DNA of 64,000 nt from Bacillota bacterium (GTDB lineage: Bacteria; Bacillota; Clostridia; Christensenellales; SZUA-584). The notes beneath the pieces were generated by a model. The model did not search any database, was not told the origin of the DNA, and saw only the letters and a list, made by a program, of their open reading frames with translations. The position numbers were made by a program, and so were the translations under genes. Positions within the stretch are counted from its first letter, which is position 1; the number at the start of each line of letters is the position of its first letter. Positions 1 to 7,645 of the stretch are shown piece after piece. The stretch covers positions 6,539 through 70,538 of the forward strand of contig JAEWCC010000014.1 of the NCBI GenBank assembly GCA_023390815.1, read 5' to 3'.

Positions 1-2
1 TA

Positions 3-542
3 TTTGGTGTTGAGGTAAGGGAAGCAAAGAAGGCGCTAGCGCAGACTCTCGACGAGTACCTCGCGGGGTTTTATACCCAGGCGGGCGGCGAGATTGAGAA
101 CACTTCCTGCTCCTCCACGTCGATCTTATCCACGCTGGCAGAGACGGAACAGAAGCTGCTCGAAGCGGACGTGCCGTTTGAGGAGGAGAAGTTCCTTGTC
201 ATATCGCCTGCGATCTACACCAAGCTGGTGCTTGGCAAGATCATGTTTCAGCAGACGAATGCGGATGTATTGGGCAAGGGCTTTAAAGGCAGCTTTCTAA
301 ACTTTAACGTGTATGTGAGCAATTCGATCAGGAAGACGGGCAGCGTAAATCACTGTATGGCGTTTTCGCGGCAGGCGATTGCGCTCGCGGAACAAATACC
401 GCCTGGCATGATCGAACGGTACAGCCCTGAGAAAACCTTTGCCGATGCATTCAAAGTACTGCATCTGTACGGCGCAACGGTGATTCGTCCAAGCGAGCTG
501 ATCTGCGTGGATTTGACGGCGACCGACGAGACGGAGATATAG
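3..542 (+). CDS. Phage major capsid (coat) protein, C-terminal part
   Basis: The reading frame is already open at the window edge and has no start here, so only the last 179 codons are visible. The stretch FEEEKFLVISPAIYT followed by VLGKGFKGSFLNFNVYVSN has the pattern seen near the C-terminus of HK97-fold coat proteins of the P22-like/clostridial podovirus kind, where the residue block before the end forms part of the capsid floor. The downstream genes (head completion, collar, fibre, endolysin) fit a virion morphogenesis module read in the same direction. The assignment rests on sequence pattern and neighbours; the exact coat family cannot be fixed without the N-terminal half. Confidence 0.7.
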   Translation, partial: FGVEVREAKKALAQTLDEYLAGFYTQAGGEIENTSCSSTSILSTLAETEQKLLEADVPFEEEKFLVISPAIYTKLVLGKIMFQQTNADVLGKGFKGSFLNFNVYVSNSIRKTGSVNHCMAFSRQAIALAEQIPPGMIERYSPEKTFADAFKVLHLYGATVIRPSELICVDLTATDETEI

Positions 543-558
543 CGGCGCAACAAGCTGT

Positions 559-871
559 AAGCAGGATGGATTAAGGAACGGCGCTCACACAGCAACGGTA
601 TGCACGAGGCAGGATAAGGGATGACGCTGGCGGCTGGTTCCCGCTGTGGTGAGAGCGGCCTTAAGAAAGATGGAAAAAGCAACGGTGCTCACACTGCAAC
701 GGTATGCACGAGGCAGGATAAGGGATGACGCTGGCGGCTGGTTCCCACTGTGGTGAGAGCAGCCTTAAGCAGGATGGAAAAAGCAAAGATGCTCACACTG
801 CAACGGTATGCACGAGGCAGGATAAAGGATGAGGTCGGCGGCTGGTTCCCGCTGCAGAGCGAGCAGCCGTA
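559..871 (+). repeat. Three tandem ~104 bp imperfect repeats
   Basis: Three consecutive units begin at about 559, 663 and 767. Each contains the core GCACGAGGCAGGATAA followed by GGCGGCTGGTTCCC and ends near GCCTTAAG. Units 1 and 2 are exactly 104 bp and differ at only a few positions; unit 3 has diverged more at its 3' end. The block fills the whole space between the coat gene and the next phage gene. No frame through it has a good start and ribosome binding site. It could be an intergenic expansion, a structured RNA or a recombination scar. Confidence 0.85.
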
Positions 872-891
872 ATTAAAAAGGAGGGGTTAAG

Positions 892-1260
892 ATGGCAGAT
901 GTAAGTGTTTTTTCGGTGAGCGGCGGTGGATCCAGCGCCCTGGCTACAACGGGTATTGCGAGAGCACAGGCGGTGCAGACGGTGCCATGCGGCAAGGATA
1001 GCCGACTGGCGCTGCGGGTCTCTAACGGTAACGCGGCTGATGTGGTGGTTCGTGTCGCGGCGGGTACTGGACCGCGCGCAGCCCTGGGCGATATGGATAT
1101 CACGATCGCAGCGGGCAAAACGGCATATATTGCACTGTTTGATACCGCCCGGTATAAGGCGGAGGGCGCGGTCAGCGTGGCGCTGGTGGCTGATACGAAC
1201 GGCACAGCGCTGAATAGTGAGGCGATTGCGGACATCCGGATAGAAGCGGTGCAGTTGTAG
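892..1260 (+). CDS. Small phage virion-associated protein, function unknown
   Basis: This 122-residue protein starts at an ATG with a strong AAAAAGGAGGGG ribosome binding site 6 bases upstream. It is rich in Ala, Val, Gly and Thr and shows alternating hydrophobic strands (for example ALRVSNGNAADVVVRVAAG) with almost no predicted helix, which suggests a compact beta-sandwich. It has no signal peptide or membrane segment. Lying directly after the coat gene, it could be a capsid decoration or head-fibre protein, but I do not recognise a family and the role is inferred from position only. Confidence 0.6.
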   Translation: MADVSVFSVSGGGSSALATTGIARAQAVQTVPCGKDSRLALRVSNGNAADVVVRVAAGTGPRAALGDMDITIAAGKTAYIALFDTARYKAEGAVSVALVADTNGTALNSEAIADIRIEAVQL

Positions 1261-1273
1261 GACACAGGCCGCA

Positions 1274-1310
1274 GACAGGGACGCATGGCGATCGGTGCTG
1301 CGTCCCTGTC
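1274..1310 (+). other. Perfect 12 bp inverted repeat without a T-tract
   Basis: GACAGGGACGCA at 1274-1285 pairs exactly with TGCGTCCCTGTC at 1299-1310 around a 13-base loop. No run of T follows (CCAAAC), so it is not a normal intrinsic terminator. It may be an mRNA-stabilising or processing hairpin between two phage structural genes that are expressed at different levels. Confidence 0.6.
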
Positions 1311-1466
1311 CCAAACAGGCAGTACAAAGATATTGAGGGGCGTGGCTCGATGAAGCTGCATGGGAATCATACCAATAATTGAGTGATGTATGCTTCGCAG
1401 AGGGCAGTTCAAGGAAGCAGGATTGGATGGCACGGAGAGGACAGGACAGAGGGAAGGAGTGAAAAT

Positions 1467-1832
1467 ATGACGGCAAAGAACATATATGATATTGCGATGA
1501 CGCTGGTCGATAATACGAACAGCGATGTTGAGAATGAAGACTATGCGAGAAGAGCGCCTGCGATAATCAACATACTGCAAAGGGAACTCGCTCTTTATGA
1601 AGGGGTTTCGCTGACCGCTGAGGTGAAGGATCTTGATGATTTGTTGCAGATCAGTGATGACTCGGCATCCCGTGTACTGCCGTATGGGTTGGCTGCAAAT
1701 TTTGCTTTAGTGGATAAGAACGGCGATATGTATGACGAATACAGCTATATGTATCGTGCATTATGCCGCACAATCCGTCACAAAGAAATGGACACGTCCG
1801 ACGAATACGGTGTACTGGACGGGTTGATATAA
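1467..1832 (+). CDS. Phage head-completion / connector-type protein
   Basis: The start at 1467 is chosen because GAAGGAG lies 6 bases upstream; an in-frame ATG at 1383 has no such site. The 121-residue acidic, mostly helical protein has the layout of small adaptor proteins between portal and tail: an N-terminal helix pair, then RRAPAIINILQREL, and the block RVLPYGLAANFALVDKNGD, resembling the LPYGLAAHLLLDEN-type motif common in clostridial podovirus-like head-completion proteins. Its place between the coat and tail genes agrees. Specific function is inferred by analogy. Confidence 0.5.
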   Translation: MTAKNIYDIAMTLVDNTNSDVENEDYARRAPAIINILQRELALYEGVSLTAEVKDLDDLLQISDDSASRVLPYGLAANFALVDKNGDMYDEYSYMYRALCRTIRHKEMDTSDEYGVLDGLI

Positions 1833-1847
1833 TGCGGGAGATTGCCA

Positions 1848-2528
1848 ATGGACAGTGATTTTCTGCGTCTGGCGAGGCGTGTCAAGAATTTGGAAGGTTC
1901 GTCATGTTCGATTGTTTCTGCTCGGCTAACCGGGGAAATGCTGCTTTGGCCCGGCACTGCGCCGCCGGATGGCTGGCTGTTTTGTGATGGGGCGGCAATA
2001 TCAAGGGTGGATTTTGCGGCATTATTTACAGTGATTGGTATCCTGTATGGGGGCGGAGACGGCAGCACGACTTTTAACCTGCCTGATCTTAAGGGCAAGG
2101 TGGCAGTAGGATATCATGGCGCGGATGGATTATTTGACGTATTGGGTGAGACGGGCGGTGAAAAAACGCATTCACTGACAACATCAGAGATGCCAACCCA
2201 TACGCACGTTCAAAATAGTCATTCGCATACAGTATCAGCTACGGTGAACACCGCCGGGGATCATAGTCATTACATCAAGTGGTATAGCGGTGAGTATATA
2301 TCGCTCTCGGGCAACGGAAGCGGTGAATCGTCAAGCGGCTACCGGACGGGATATACCAGCGGTACGGTTTACCATGAGGCAACGAAAGCGGCGAGCGCAG
2401 GCGGCCATTCCCATGGTGTCAATGTTTCTTTGGGTGGATCTGCGGCTGTCTGCCAGAGTGCCGGCGTAAACGGATCTCACAATAATCTGCAACCGTATGT
2501 GGTACTCAACTATATTATAAAAAGCTAG
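1848..2528 (+). CDS. Phage tail-collar domain protein
   Basis: The start at 1848 follows a GGGAG site; a TTG six bases upstream is less likely. Residues about 28-80 form a phage tail collar domain: GEMLLWPGTAPPDGWLFCDG then ILYGGGDGSTTFNLPDLKGK, the same fold as short-tail-fibre tips and microcystin-dependent-protein-like collars. A His-rich segment (MPTHTHVQNSHSHTV, later GGHSHGV) probably binds metal ions along the fibre axis, and the C-terminus SHNNLQPYVVLNYIIKS is the usual ending of the family. Probably a receptor-binding or fibre-tip protein on the virion. Confidence 0.85.
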   Translation: MDSDFLRLARRVKNLEGSSCSIVSARLTGEMLLWPGTAPPDGWLFCDGAAISRVDFAALFTVIGILYGGGDGSTTFNLPDLKGKVAVGYHGADGLFDVLGETGGEKTHSLTTSEMPTHTHVQNSHSHTVSATVNTAGDHSHYIKWYSGEYISLSGNGSGESSSGYRTGYTSGTVYHEATKAASAGGHSHGVNVSLGGSAAVCQSAGVNGSHNNLQPYVVLNYIIKS

Positions 2529-2669
2529 AAAAAGACCGTCTGCTTACTGGGTCTGATAAAAAGTCCTTGGAGAGCTGTTCAAAAGCTTTTGCCCGAAATA
2601 AAAGTCGTTAACGTACAGACCAGTAAAGTATATTACCTTACTGCTTCGGACTGCAAAAAGGAGTATGAG

Positions 2670-5273
2670 ATGAAAAACAACGTATTGCAGCAAATAACGC
2701 TGCCGGATCTGAATGGTGGACTCAACACGCATGATCCGGAATATGACATTGCGGATAATCAAAGCCCTGACATGCTGAACCTTTGGTACAAGGATATGGC
2801 GCTTTGTAAGCGCCCGGGACAGACATGGATGTCGCAGCTAGCCAACGTATACCGTATATCCGGGTTGTATAACGGTGCTCGTGTGATTCACGCGGGTAAT
2901 AAATTATACCGATGGAACTCTGACGGTATGGCACGGTATATCGGAAGGTTTGATCCCGCTTCAGGATATCCCATCGGAGCCAGAGGGGGCGATTATTGCA
3001 TCGCCAGTACGGCAGGGTCGCTACGCGGCGTGACTTACGAAGCAGGTACGGCGGCAGTTTATGGTGGTGTTCAGGCTATCGCGACAGCCGTTTCGGGAAT
3101 GGTAACCTTACCCGGGAATGCGGCAGTGACGATAATAAGAACGGGAACGGAAGGTGCATGGCTTGAAATCACGGTGCCCGTAGAAGCGGGTGATGATGAC
3201 ATCGAGGTTTCTCATAGAGTCCGCGCGGCCCTGGCTGAAAAAACAGAAGTTACGGCACTCTATATCGTCGGTGGTACGGGAACGCTGGTAACCCTCACGC
3301 AGGTAACACCGGGAGTTCAGGATGAAAAGCTGGCCTTGACTATTGACAACGGTACCTGCACCGGGCTCGCTTCGGCAGCCTCTTTAGATATCTCGGCATG
3401 GCGAAAGGCATGTACAGAGATATGCGATGGCATGGAGGATACACCCGGCACATTTTGCGAATTCGGGGACAGTCTCTATTATATGAGTGGTGGTGAGATA
3501 TGGGAGATAGCACCAGACTTTACTGTTAAACCTGCGGTGCCTTATGTCCCGGTTGTGCTCATCAACGCATCCCCAAGCCTGGATTCGGGTGATGCAAACG
3601 AGGCTTACAACCTGATTGGGGCAGCTTCAGCATCATGGTTCAACGGTGTTGGGGGAACCGCGGTAAACTATTATGTGGTTTCAAGAACAACCGATACTTT
3701 TACGGTTACAGCTGTTTCAAGTAGTTCCACTATTATTAACATCACGTCTGGCGGATCGATCGGGTGGAAGGTCAGAAAGCCAGGCTTTCCTTGGCTTCAG
3801 GGAATGCCTGCGGCGAATATCAGTACGGACACGATTACGCTGCCATCACATGGATTGAGTGTAGGGGATACAGTGCAGTTTGACCATGGAACCGGAAAGC
3901 TGCCGGACGGTGTTTCTCCATATCACGCTAACCAAAATGTGGTATATCAATTACCACAGCGGGGTCTGGATGCTGCGGAAGTGTTGGTGAGCGTCAACGC
4001 GATCGATCTAAAAGAAGGCGCAGATTTTACGGTCAGTCGAATGGATGGAACAGTGGATTTCACAGGAGGAACATCTCCATACGGGGCACCTGGCAAGGGT
4101 ACAAATAACGTACGGATTACCTGGTATAAGACTGAGTATGAAGCCAACGGGACAACACCTAAGAAAAAACGGATAACAAGATGTTCATTGGCTGTACGTT
4201 TTGGAGGTGAGGCGGCAGGACTGGTGGGGGGTACCCGGGTGTTTGTAATGGGCAATCCGGATTTTCCGTATCGTTACTGGTGCAGCGATCTGGGACTGCA
4301 TGTGAGTGCGGGGATGCGGTATTTCCCTGATACTTCGGAGGAACTGCTGGACCAGAACAGCGAAACAATCACAGCTGCAGCGAAAATGGGGAGCGAATTA
4401 ATCATTTTTAAAGAAAACTCCATTTTCGCGATAGGGTATTCGTTTGACGGTAAGGACGTTTACTATCCCGTCCGCGAGTGCCATAGTACGATTGGGTGTG
4501 ATATGCCGGGGAGTGTGCAACTTATTGATAATCGGCTTGTATTTGCACATTCCAAGGGCGGTGTGTATATGCTGGTGAGTTCAAACAACGAACTTGAGAA
4601 CATTGTTAAGCCGATCTCCGCCAATATTAATACGTTGCTGCTTAAAGAAGGAAATTTAAAAGAAGCCTGTTCCGTCGATTACGACCGATATTACTGGCTT
4701 TGTGCAGGTGGCAAGGCATATCTATGGGACTACGATACAACACCGTATTATAACTATGCAGACTATGACAAAGCCCAGAAAAGGCTTGCCTGGTATCGGT
4801 TCGATAACATTAAGGCAGTAGAATTCTTTGATGGTGACGGTTTATGCTACGGTGGTACAGCGGGTATTGTAAGATTCACAAAAAGCCGGAATGATTTCGG
4901 GCAGGCTATTAACGCTTATTATAAGAGCAAGGCCTTTGATTTGGGTAATCCTGAGGAAGAAAAGACATTTGTATGCTTATATCCGAGCTTCTCGGTTGAA
5001 GGCAATATACTGGTAAATTTGACAGTGGGGAACGAAAGAACGGATGTATACAAAAAGGAACAGTATGATATTCGATCTTTCGACTGGAGTGATTTCAGCT
5101 GGAATGCGTTTACTTGGAACCGTATCAAATACAATAAGACTTACGCAATGCGCCTGAACATGCGGCGAAGCGCGTTTCTTCAGGTTGTAGTGGCGGGTTG
5201 CATAGTGGATCGGGGGGTAGGCCTGTCCGGCTTACGCATTACGTATTATATCAATAAGAAGATGAAGAGGTGA
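2670..5273 (+). CDS. Large phage tail/neck structural protein
   Basis: The chosen start at 2670 has AAAAAGGAG upstream; a TTG at 2589 would add 27 residues but lacks a site. The 867-residue protein begins with LPDLNGGLNTHDPEYDIADN, a pattern seen in phage tail hub or stabilisation proteins of podovirus-like phages. The middle (about 90-450) is strand-rich and Gly/Thr-rich, like immunoglobulin-like decorations. About 500-740 contains repeated hydrophobic-strand turns such as GSELIIFKENSIFAIGY and DNRLVFAHSKGGVYML, consistent with a beta-propeller. It has no signal peptide. I infer a virion neck or tail hub; the exact family is not identified. Confidence 0.55.
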   Translation: MKNNVLQQITLPDLNGGLNTHDPEYDIADNQSPDMLNLWYKDMALCKRPGQTWMSQLANVYRISGLYNGARVIHAGNKLYRWNSDGMARYIGRFDPASGYPIGARGGDYCIASTAGSLRGVTYEAGTAAVYGGVQAIATAVSGMVTLPGNAAVTIIRTGTEGAWLEITVPVEAGDDDIEVSHRVRAALAEKTEVTALYIVGGTGTLVTLTQVTPGVQDEKLALTIDNGTCTGLASAASLDISAWRKACTEICDGMEDTPGTFCEFGDSLYYMSGGEIWEIAPDFTVKPAVPYVPVVLINASPSLDSGDANEAYNLIGAASASWFNGVGGTAVNYYVVSRTTDTFTVTAVSSSSTIINITSGGSIGWKVRKPGFPWLQGMPAANISTDTITLPSHGLSVGDTVQFDHGTGKLPDGVSPYHANQNVVYQLPQRGLDAAEVLVSVNAIDLKEGADFTVSRMDGTVDFTGGTSPYGAPGKGTNNVRITWYKTEYEANGTTPKKKRITRCSLAVRFGGEAAGLVGGTRVFVMGNPDFPYRYWCSDLGLHVSAGMRYFPDTSEELLDQNSETITAAAKMGSELIIFKENSIFAIGYSFDGKDVYYPVRECHSTIGCDMPGSVQLIDNRLVFAHSKGGVYMLVSSNNELENIVKPISANINTLLLKEGNLKEACSVDYDRYYWLCAGGKAYLWDYDTTPYYNYADYDKAQKRLAWYRFDNIKAVEFFDGDGLCYGGTAGIVRFTKSRNDFGQAINAYYKSKAFDLGNPEEEKTFVCLYPSFSVEGNILVNLTVGNERTDVYKKEQYDIRSFDWSDFSWNAFTWNRIKYNKTYAMRLNMRRSAFLQVVVAGCIVDRGVGLSGLRITYYINKKMKR

Positions 5274-5279
5274 ATTAAC

Positions 5280-6219
5280 ATGGCATTTAATCGGATGGCG
5301 TTTAACCCTGAAGAGGGGTTAAGGAAGGTCGATGCGTATCCATCTACGCCCGCATCGGAAGACGAGGCAAGAGACCAGGTGCAGGGCAGGTTGGACGAAG
5401 TAAGGGATTATCAATTCGGATTTATTACCCTCTCTTGAATGTGCACAGACCGACTTGGTGAGTGGTGCTGAGAAAATTGGAAGTAAGGCGATAGATGGAC
5501 TGGATGTTGAAGGGGTATCGGCAACTACGATATGGGATCAAATTTCATTGTTGAAATCTCAACTAAAACAGGTCGTATCCCAAGGCGTGGAAGATGGGGG
5601 TGTCACGAGCGGTAAACTGGCTTCTGAAGCTGTCACCGAAGCCAAAATCGCGGATCGGGCAGTGACGGCCTCCAAAATTGCCGTGCAATCGATTGGCACA
5701 TCCCAAATAATAGATGGGGCAATAACAGCGGCAAAAATATCGGAGGGGGTTCTGAGCGGTGCAAGTCTGTCAGATTCCTCAGTGACAGGTGAAAAGTTAT
5801 CTCCCAGCGCGGTAACAGAATTGAAGATCGGGGCTGGTGCGGTAACCGAGACTAAGTTAGGCAATAGTTCGGTGACAGCGGCTAAGATTGCCGACGGTGC
5901 GATAACAGCTAATAAAATAAAGGATAATAATATTACAACGGAAAAGATTGCAGACGGCAATATAACGATGGCTAAAATTGCCGAAGGTAATGTGACGTCT
6001 GCCAAACTGGCAACACTAAGTTCATTAACTATGGCCTCGGGTGCTCATATTAATCTCAATGGAACAACGGACTATTTCTATTATAGTTCAGGTAAGTTTA
6101 TGCTTCATGTAAGCGGATGCGCTGATGTGCAAGTTGCACCTATTGTAATAGGTACAAGCTCAACCCCAGCACCGGGAACGTATCCAGCTGGTACGATATA
6201 TATTCAGATACAGTTGTAA
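5280..6219 (+). pseudogene. Phage tail-fibre protein split by a frameshift
   Basis: An ATG at 5280 opens a frame reading MAFNRMAFNPEEGLRK and ending VRDYQFGFITLS at about 5437. From about 5413 the +1 frame continues the same protein as NSDLLPSLECAQTDLVSGAE and runs to 6219. A single extra base (or two lost) near 5410-5413 therefore separates a ~43-codon head from the fibre body. The body carries about a dozen ~10-residue repeats of the form AVTxAKIADG/NITTEKIADG, typical of trimeric fibre shafts, then a strand-rich tip. No slippery heptamer is obvious at the junction, so a mutation or sequence error is more likely than programmed frameshifting. The body alone has only a TTG/GTG start at 5455/5458. 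Confidence 0.75.
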
Positions 6220-6232
6220 TAGGAGTAATGTC

Positions 6233-6433
6233 ATGGAAATAAAGCAAAACGCCGTGTTGAATACGACAGGAGATCTTCAGATGATACCAATCAAAGCTGC
6301 TATGACGCAGGGCGCAATTCAGAGGCAAGTAATCGCTGTTAAAGTAGCTGTTGTGCAGGGTCCCATCGATAAATCTGTGATCGGTATGAGGATCGCTCTG
6401 ATACCAGGTCCCATTGATAAAATGGTGTTTTAG
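6233..6433 (+). CDS. 66-residue phage repeat protein, unknown function
   Basis: The ATG at 6233 follows AGGAG with good spacing, 13 bases after the fibre stop. The product contains three consecutive ~16-residue repeats: MIPIKAAMTQGAIQRQ, VIAVKVAVVQGPIDKS and VIGMRIALIPGPIDKM. Each alternates hydrophobic residues and ends at a Gly-Pro/Ala-Ile turn, which suggests a tiny beta-solenoid or trimeric spike. It overlaps the loose upstream frame of the endolysin but not the endolysin's chosen start. I do not recognise the family; the good ribosome site and internal repeat argue that it is a real gene. Confidence 0.6.
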   Translation: MEIKQNAVLNTTGDLQMIPIKAAMTQGAIQRQVIAVKVAVVQGPIDKSVIGMRIALIPGPIDKMVF

Positions 6434-6443
6434 GAGAGATACG

Positions 6444-7352
6444 ATGAAAACGGCAACAAAGGAAATACCCGTACAATCATCCGATGGTAAAATGCAGATT
6501 GGTACACTTTCATGCGGGGAAACGGTTTTAGTGCTAAAAGAGGATAAGAGTGGTATCTATATTGCATATATCATAGGCCGGGTCGCACCGGAACACATGG
6601 CATATATGGTGGATGAGGGAGTATGGGAAACCAAAGTATCTGCGAGAGACAAACTGATGGCTTTTGTAGAGGCACAGGTTGGGTGCTTAAACGTACTGGG
6701 GGCGCAGGGACAAAGAATGACTCCTGGGTTGATTAAAAGGCTCGAACATATAACTAAGAAAGACTATGAACGAGCCATGGCGCATTATAAAAGGCATTGT
6801 GAAAAGGGTCAGACGCTGGTAGCATATGATTGTAGCGGGCTGATAGTGGCATACTTGAAGTCAGTGGGGTTAATCAATTGTGACCTAACGGCAGATGAAT
6901 TATATTGTAATGTCTGTGAGCAAATAGAAAAAAACGGGCTGCATGGGGGCGATTTGGTATTTAGTAAGTCCGCGACGCAGAATCGCATGGTCCATGTCGG
7001 AGTTTACATGGGGGACGGCACGGTAGTGCATGCCAAAGGGCGGGACGACGGTGTTGTAAGAGAGAGTATCATAAAGGCGGGTTGGAACCGGTTTGGCCGT
7101 CTCAAATATTTCGAGCCAGATTTGACATTGACGTATAGGCGTGAGTTGAAAGTAAAAATAAGGCCTTGCATGAGCGGGGATGATGTAATCGCGGTACAGC
7201 GGGCGCTGAATGCCGCTGGATTTAGTCCGGGCAAAGTGAATGGCTCATACGGACCAAAGACGAGCAGCGCAGTAAAAAGATATCAGGAAGCGAATGGTCT
7301 TGCGGTGGATGGCATTGTAGATTATAAGACCTGGGCAAAATTGATCGGCTAA
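6444..7352 (+). CDS. Phage endolysin: NlpC/P60 peptidase with C-terminal peptidoglycan-binding domain
   Basis: Starting at 6444 (AGGAGAG upstream) the product is 302 residues. Residues about 1-65 look SH3-like. About 67-225 is an NlpC/P60 cysteine peptidase: the nucleophile is Cys130 in YDCSG and His184 in MVHVGVYMGDG is the likely base. About 236-302 is a PG_binding_1 domain (SGDDVIAVQRALNAAG, then VDGIVDYKTWAKLIG). Such enzymes cut the D-Glu-diamino acid bond in wall peptides. It has no signal peptide, so export would need a holin; none lies next to it here, though a holin-like gene occurs at 26.5 kb. It is the last phage gene of this block. Confidence 0.85.
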   Translation: MKTATKEIPVQSSDGKMQIGTLSCGETVLVLKEDKSGIYIAYIIGRVAPEHMAYMVDEGVWETKVSARDKLMAFVEAQVGCLNVLGAQGQRMTPGLIKRLEHITKKDYERAMAHYKRHCEKGQTLVAYDCSGLIVAYLKSVGLINCDLTADELYCNVCEQIEKNGLHGGDLVFSKSATQNRMVHVGVYMGDGTVVHAKGRDDGVVRESIIKAGWNRFGRLKYFEPDLTLTYRRELKVKIRPCMSGDDVIAVQRALNAAGFSPGKVNGSYGPKTSSAVKRYQEANGLAVDGIVDYKTWAKLIG

Positions 7353-7391
7353 TAGCCAAGGCAAGAATTGAGGCAGTCAATATTCGGGGCA

Positions 7392-7418
7392 GGCGAGATA
7401 TCGGATTCTCGCCTTTTT
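7392..7418 (+). terminator. Intrinsic terminator after the endolysin gene
   Basis: GGCGAGA at 7392-7398 pairs with TCTCGCC at 7407-7413, followed by TTTTT. It closes the phage block. The rest of the ~290 bp gap to the next gene is AT-rich and shows no gene. Confidence 0.8.
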
Positions 7419-7645
7419 CATATCCTTTAGGGATTATAATCCACTAGCTTTTAGTAAAGGATTTGAGCGTAACGATGACAATTTCTCAAGTTGACAATGT
7501 ATATTCCTCCTGGTGTAAGGGTATACGTAATAGCGACCAGCCGGAATACAACCTCATTGATAAAAGACGGGAGTTAATCTATAATATGTATTGCTAGATA
7601 AAATACAAGAACCAAATCCCCTTAGCAGATTAAGAGGCATTAGAG

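Noticed and set aside
559..871. Possible CRISPR array
   Set aside because: Repeats are ~104 bp and directly adjacent with no unique spacers, and no cas genes are present.
5400..5460. Programmed ribosomal frameshift in the fibre gene
   Set aside because: No slippery heptamer or downstream pseudoknot is apparent; a plain indel explains the data better.
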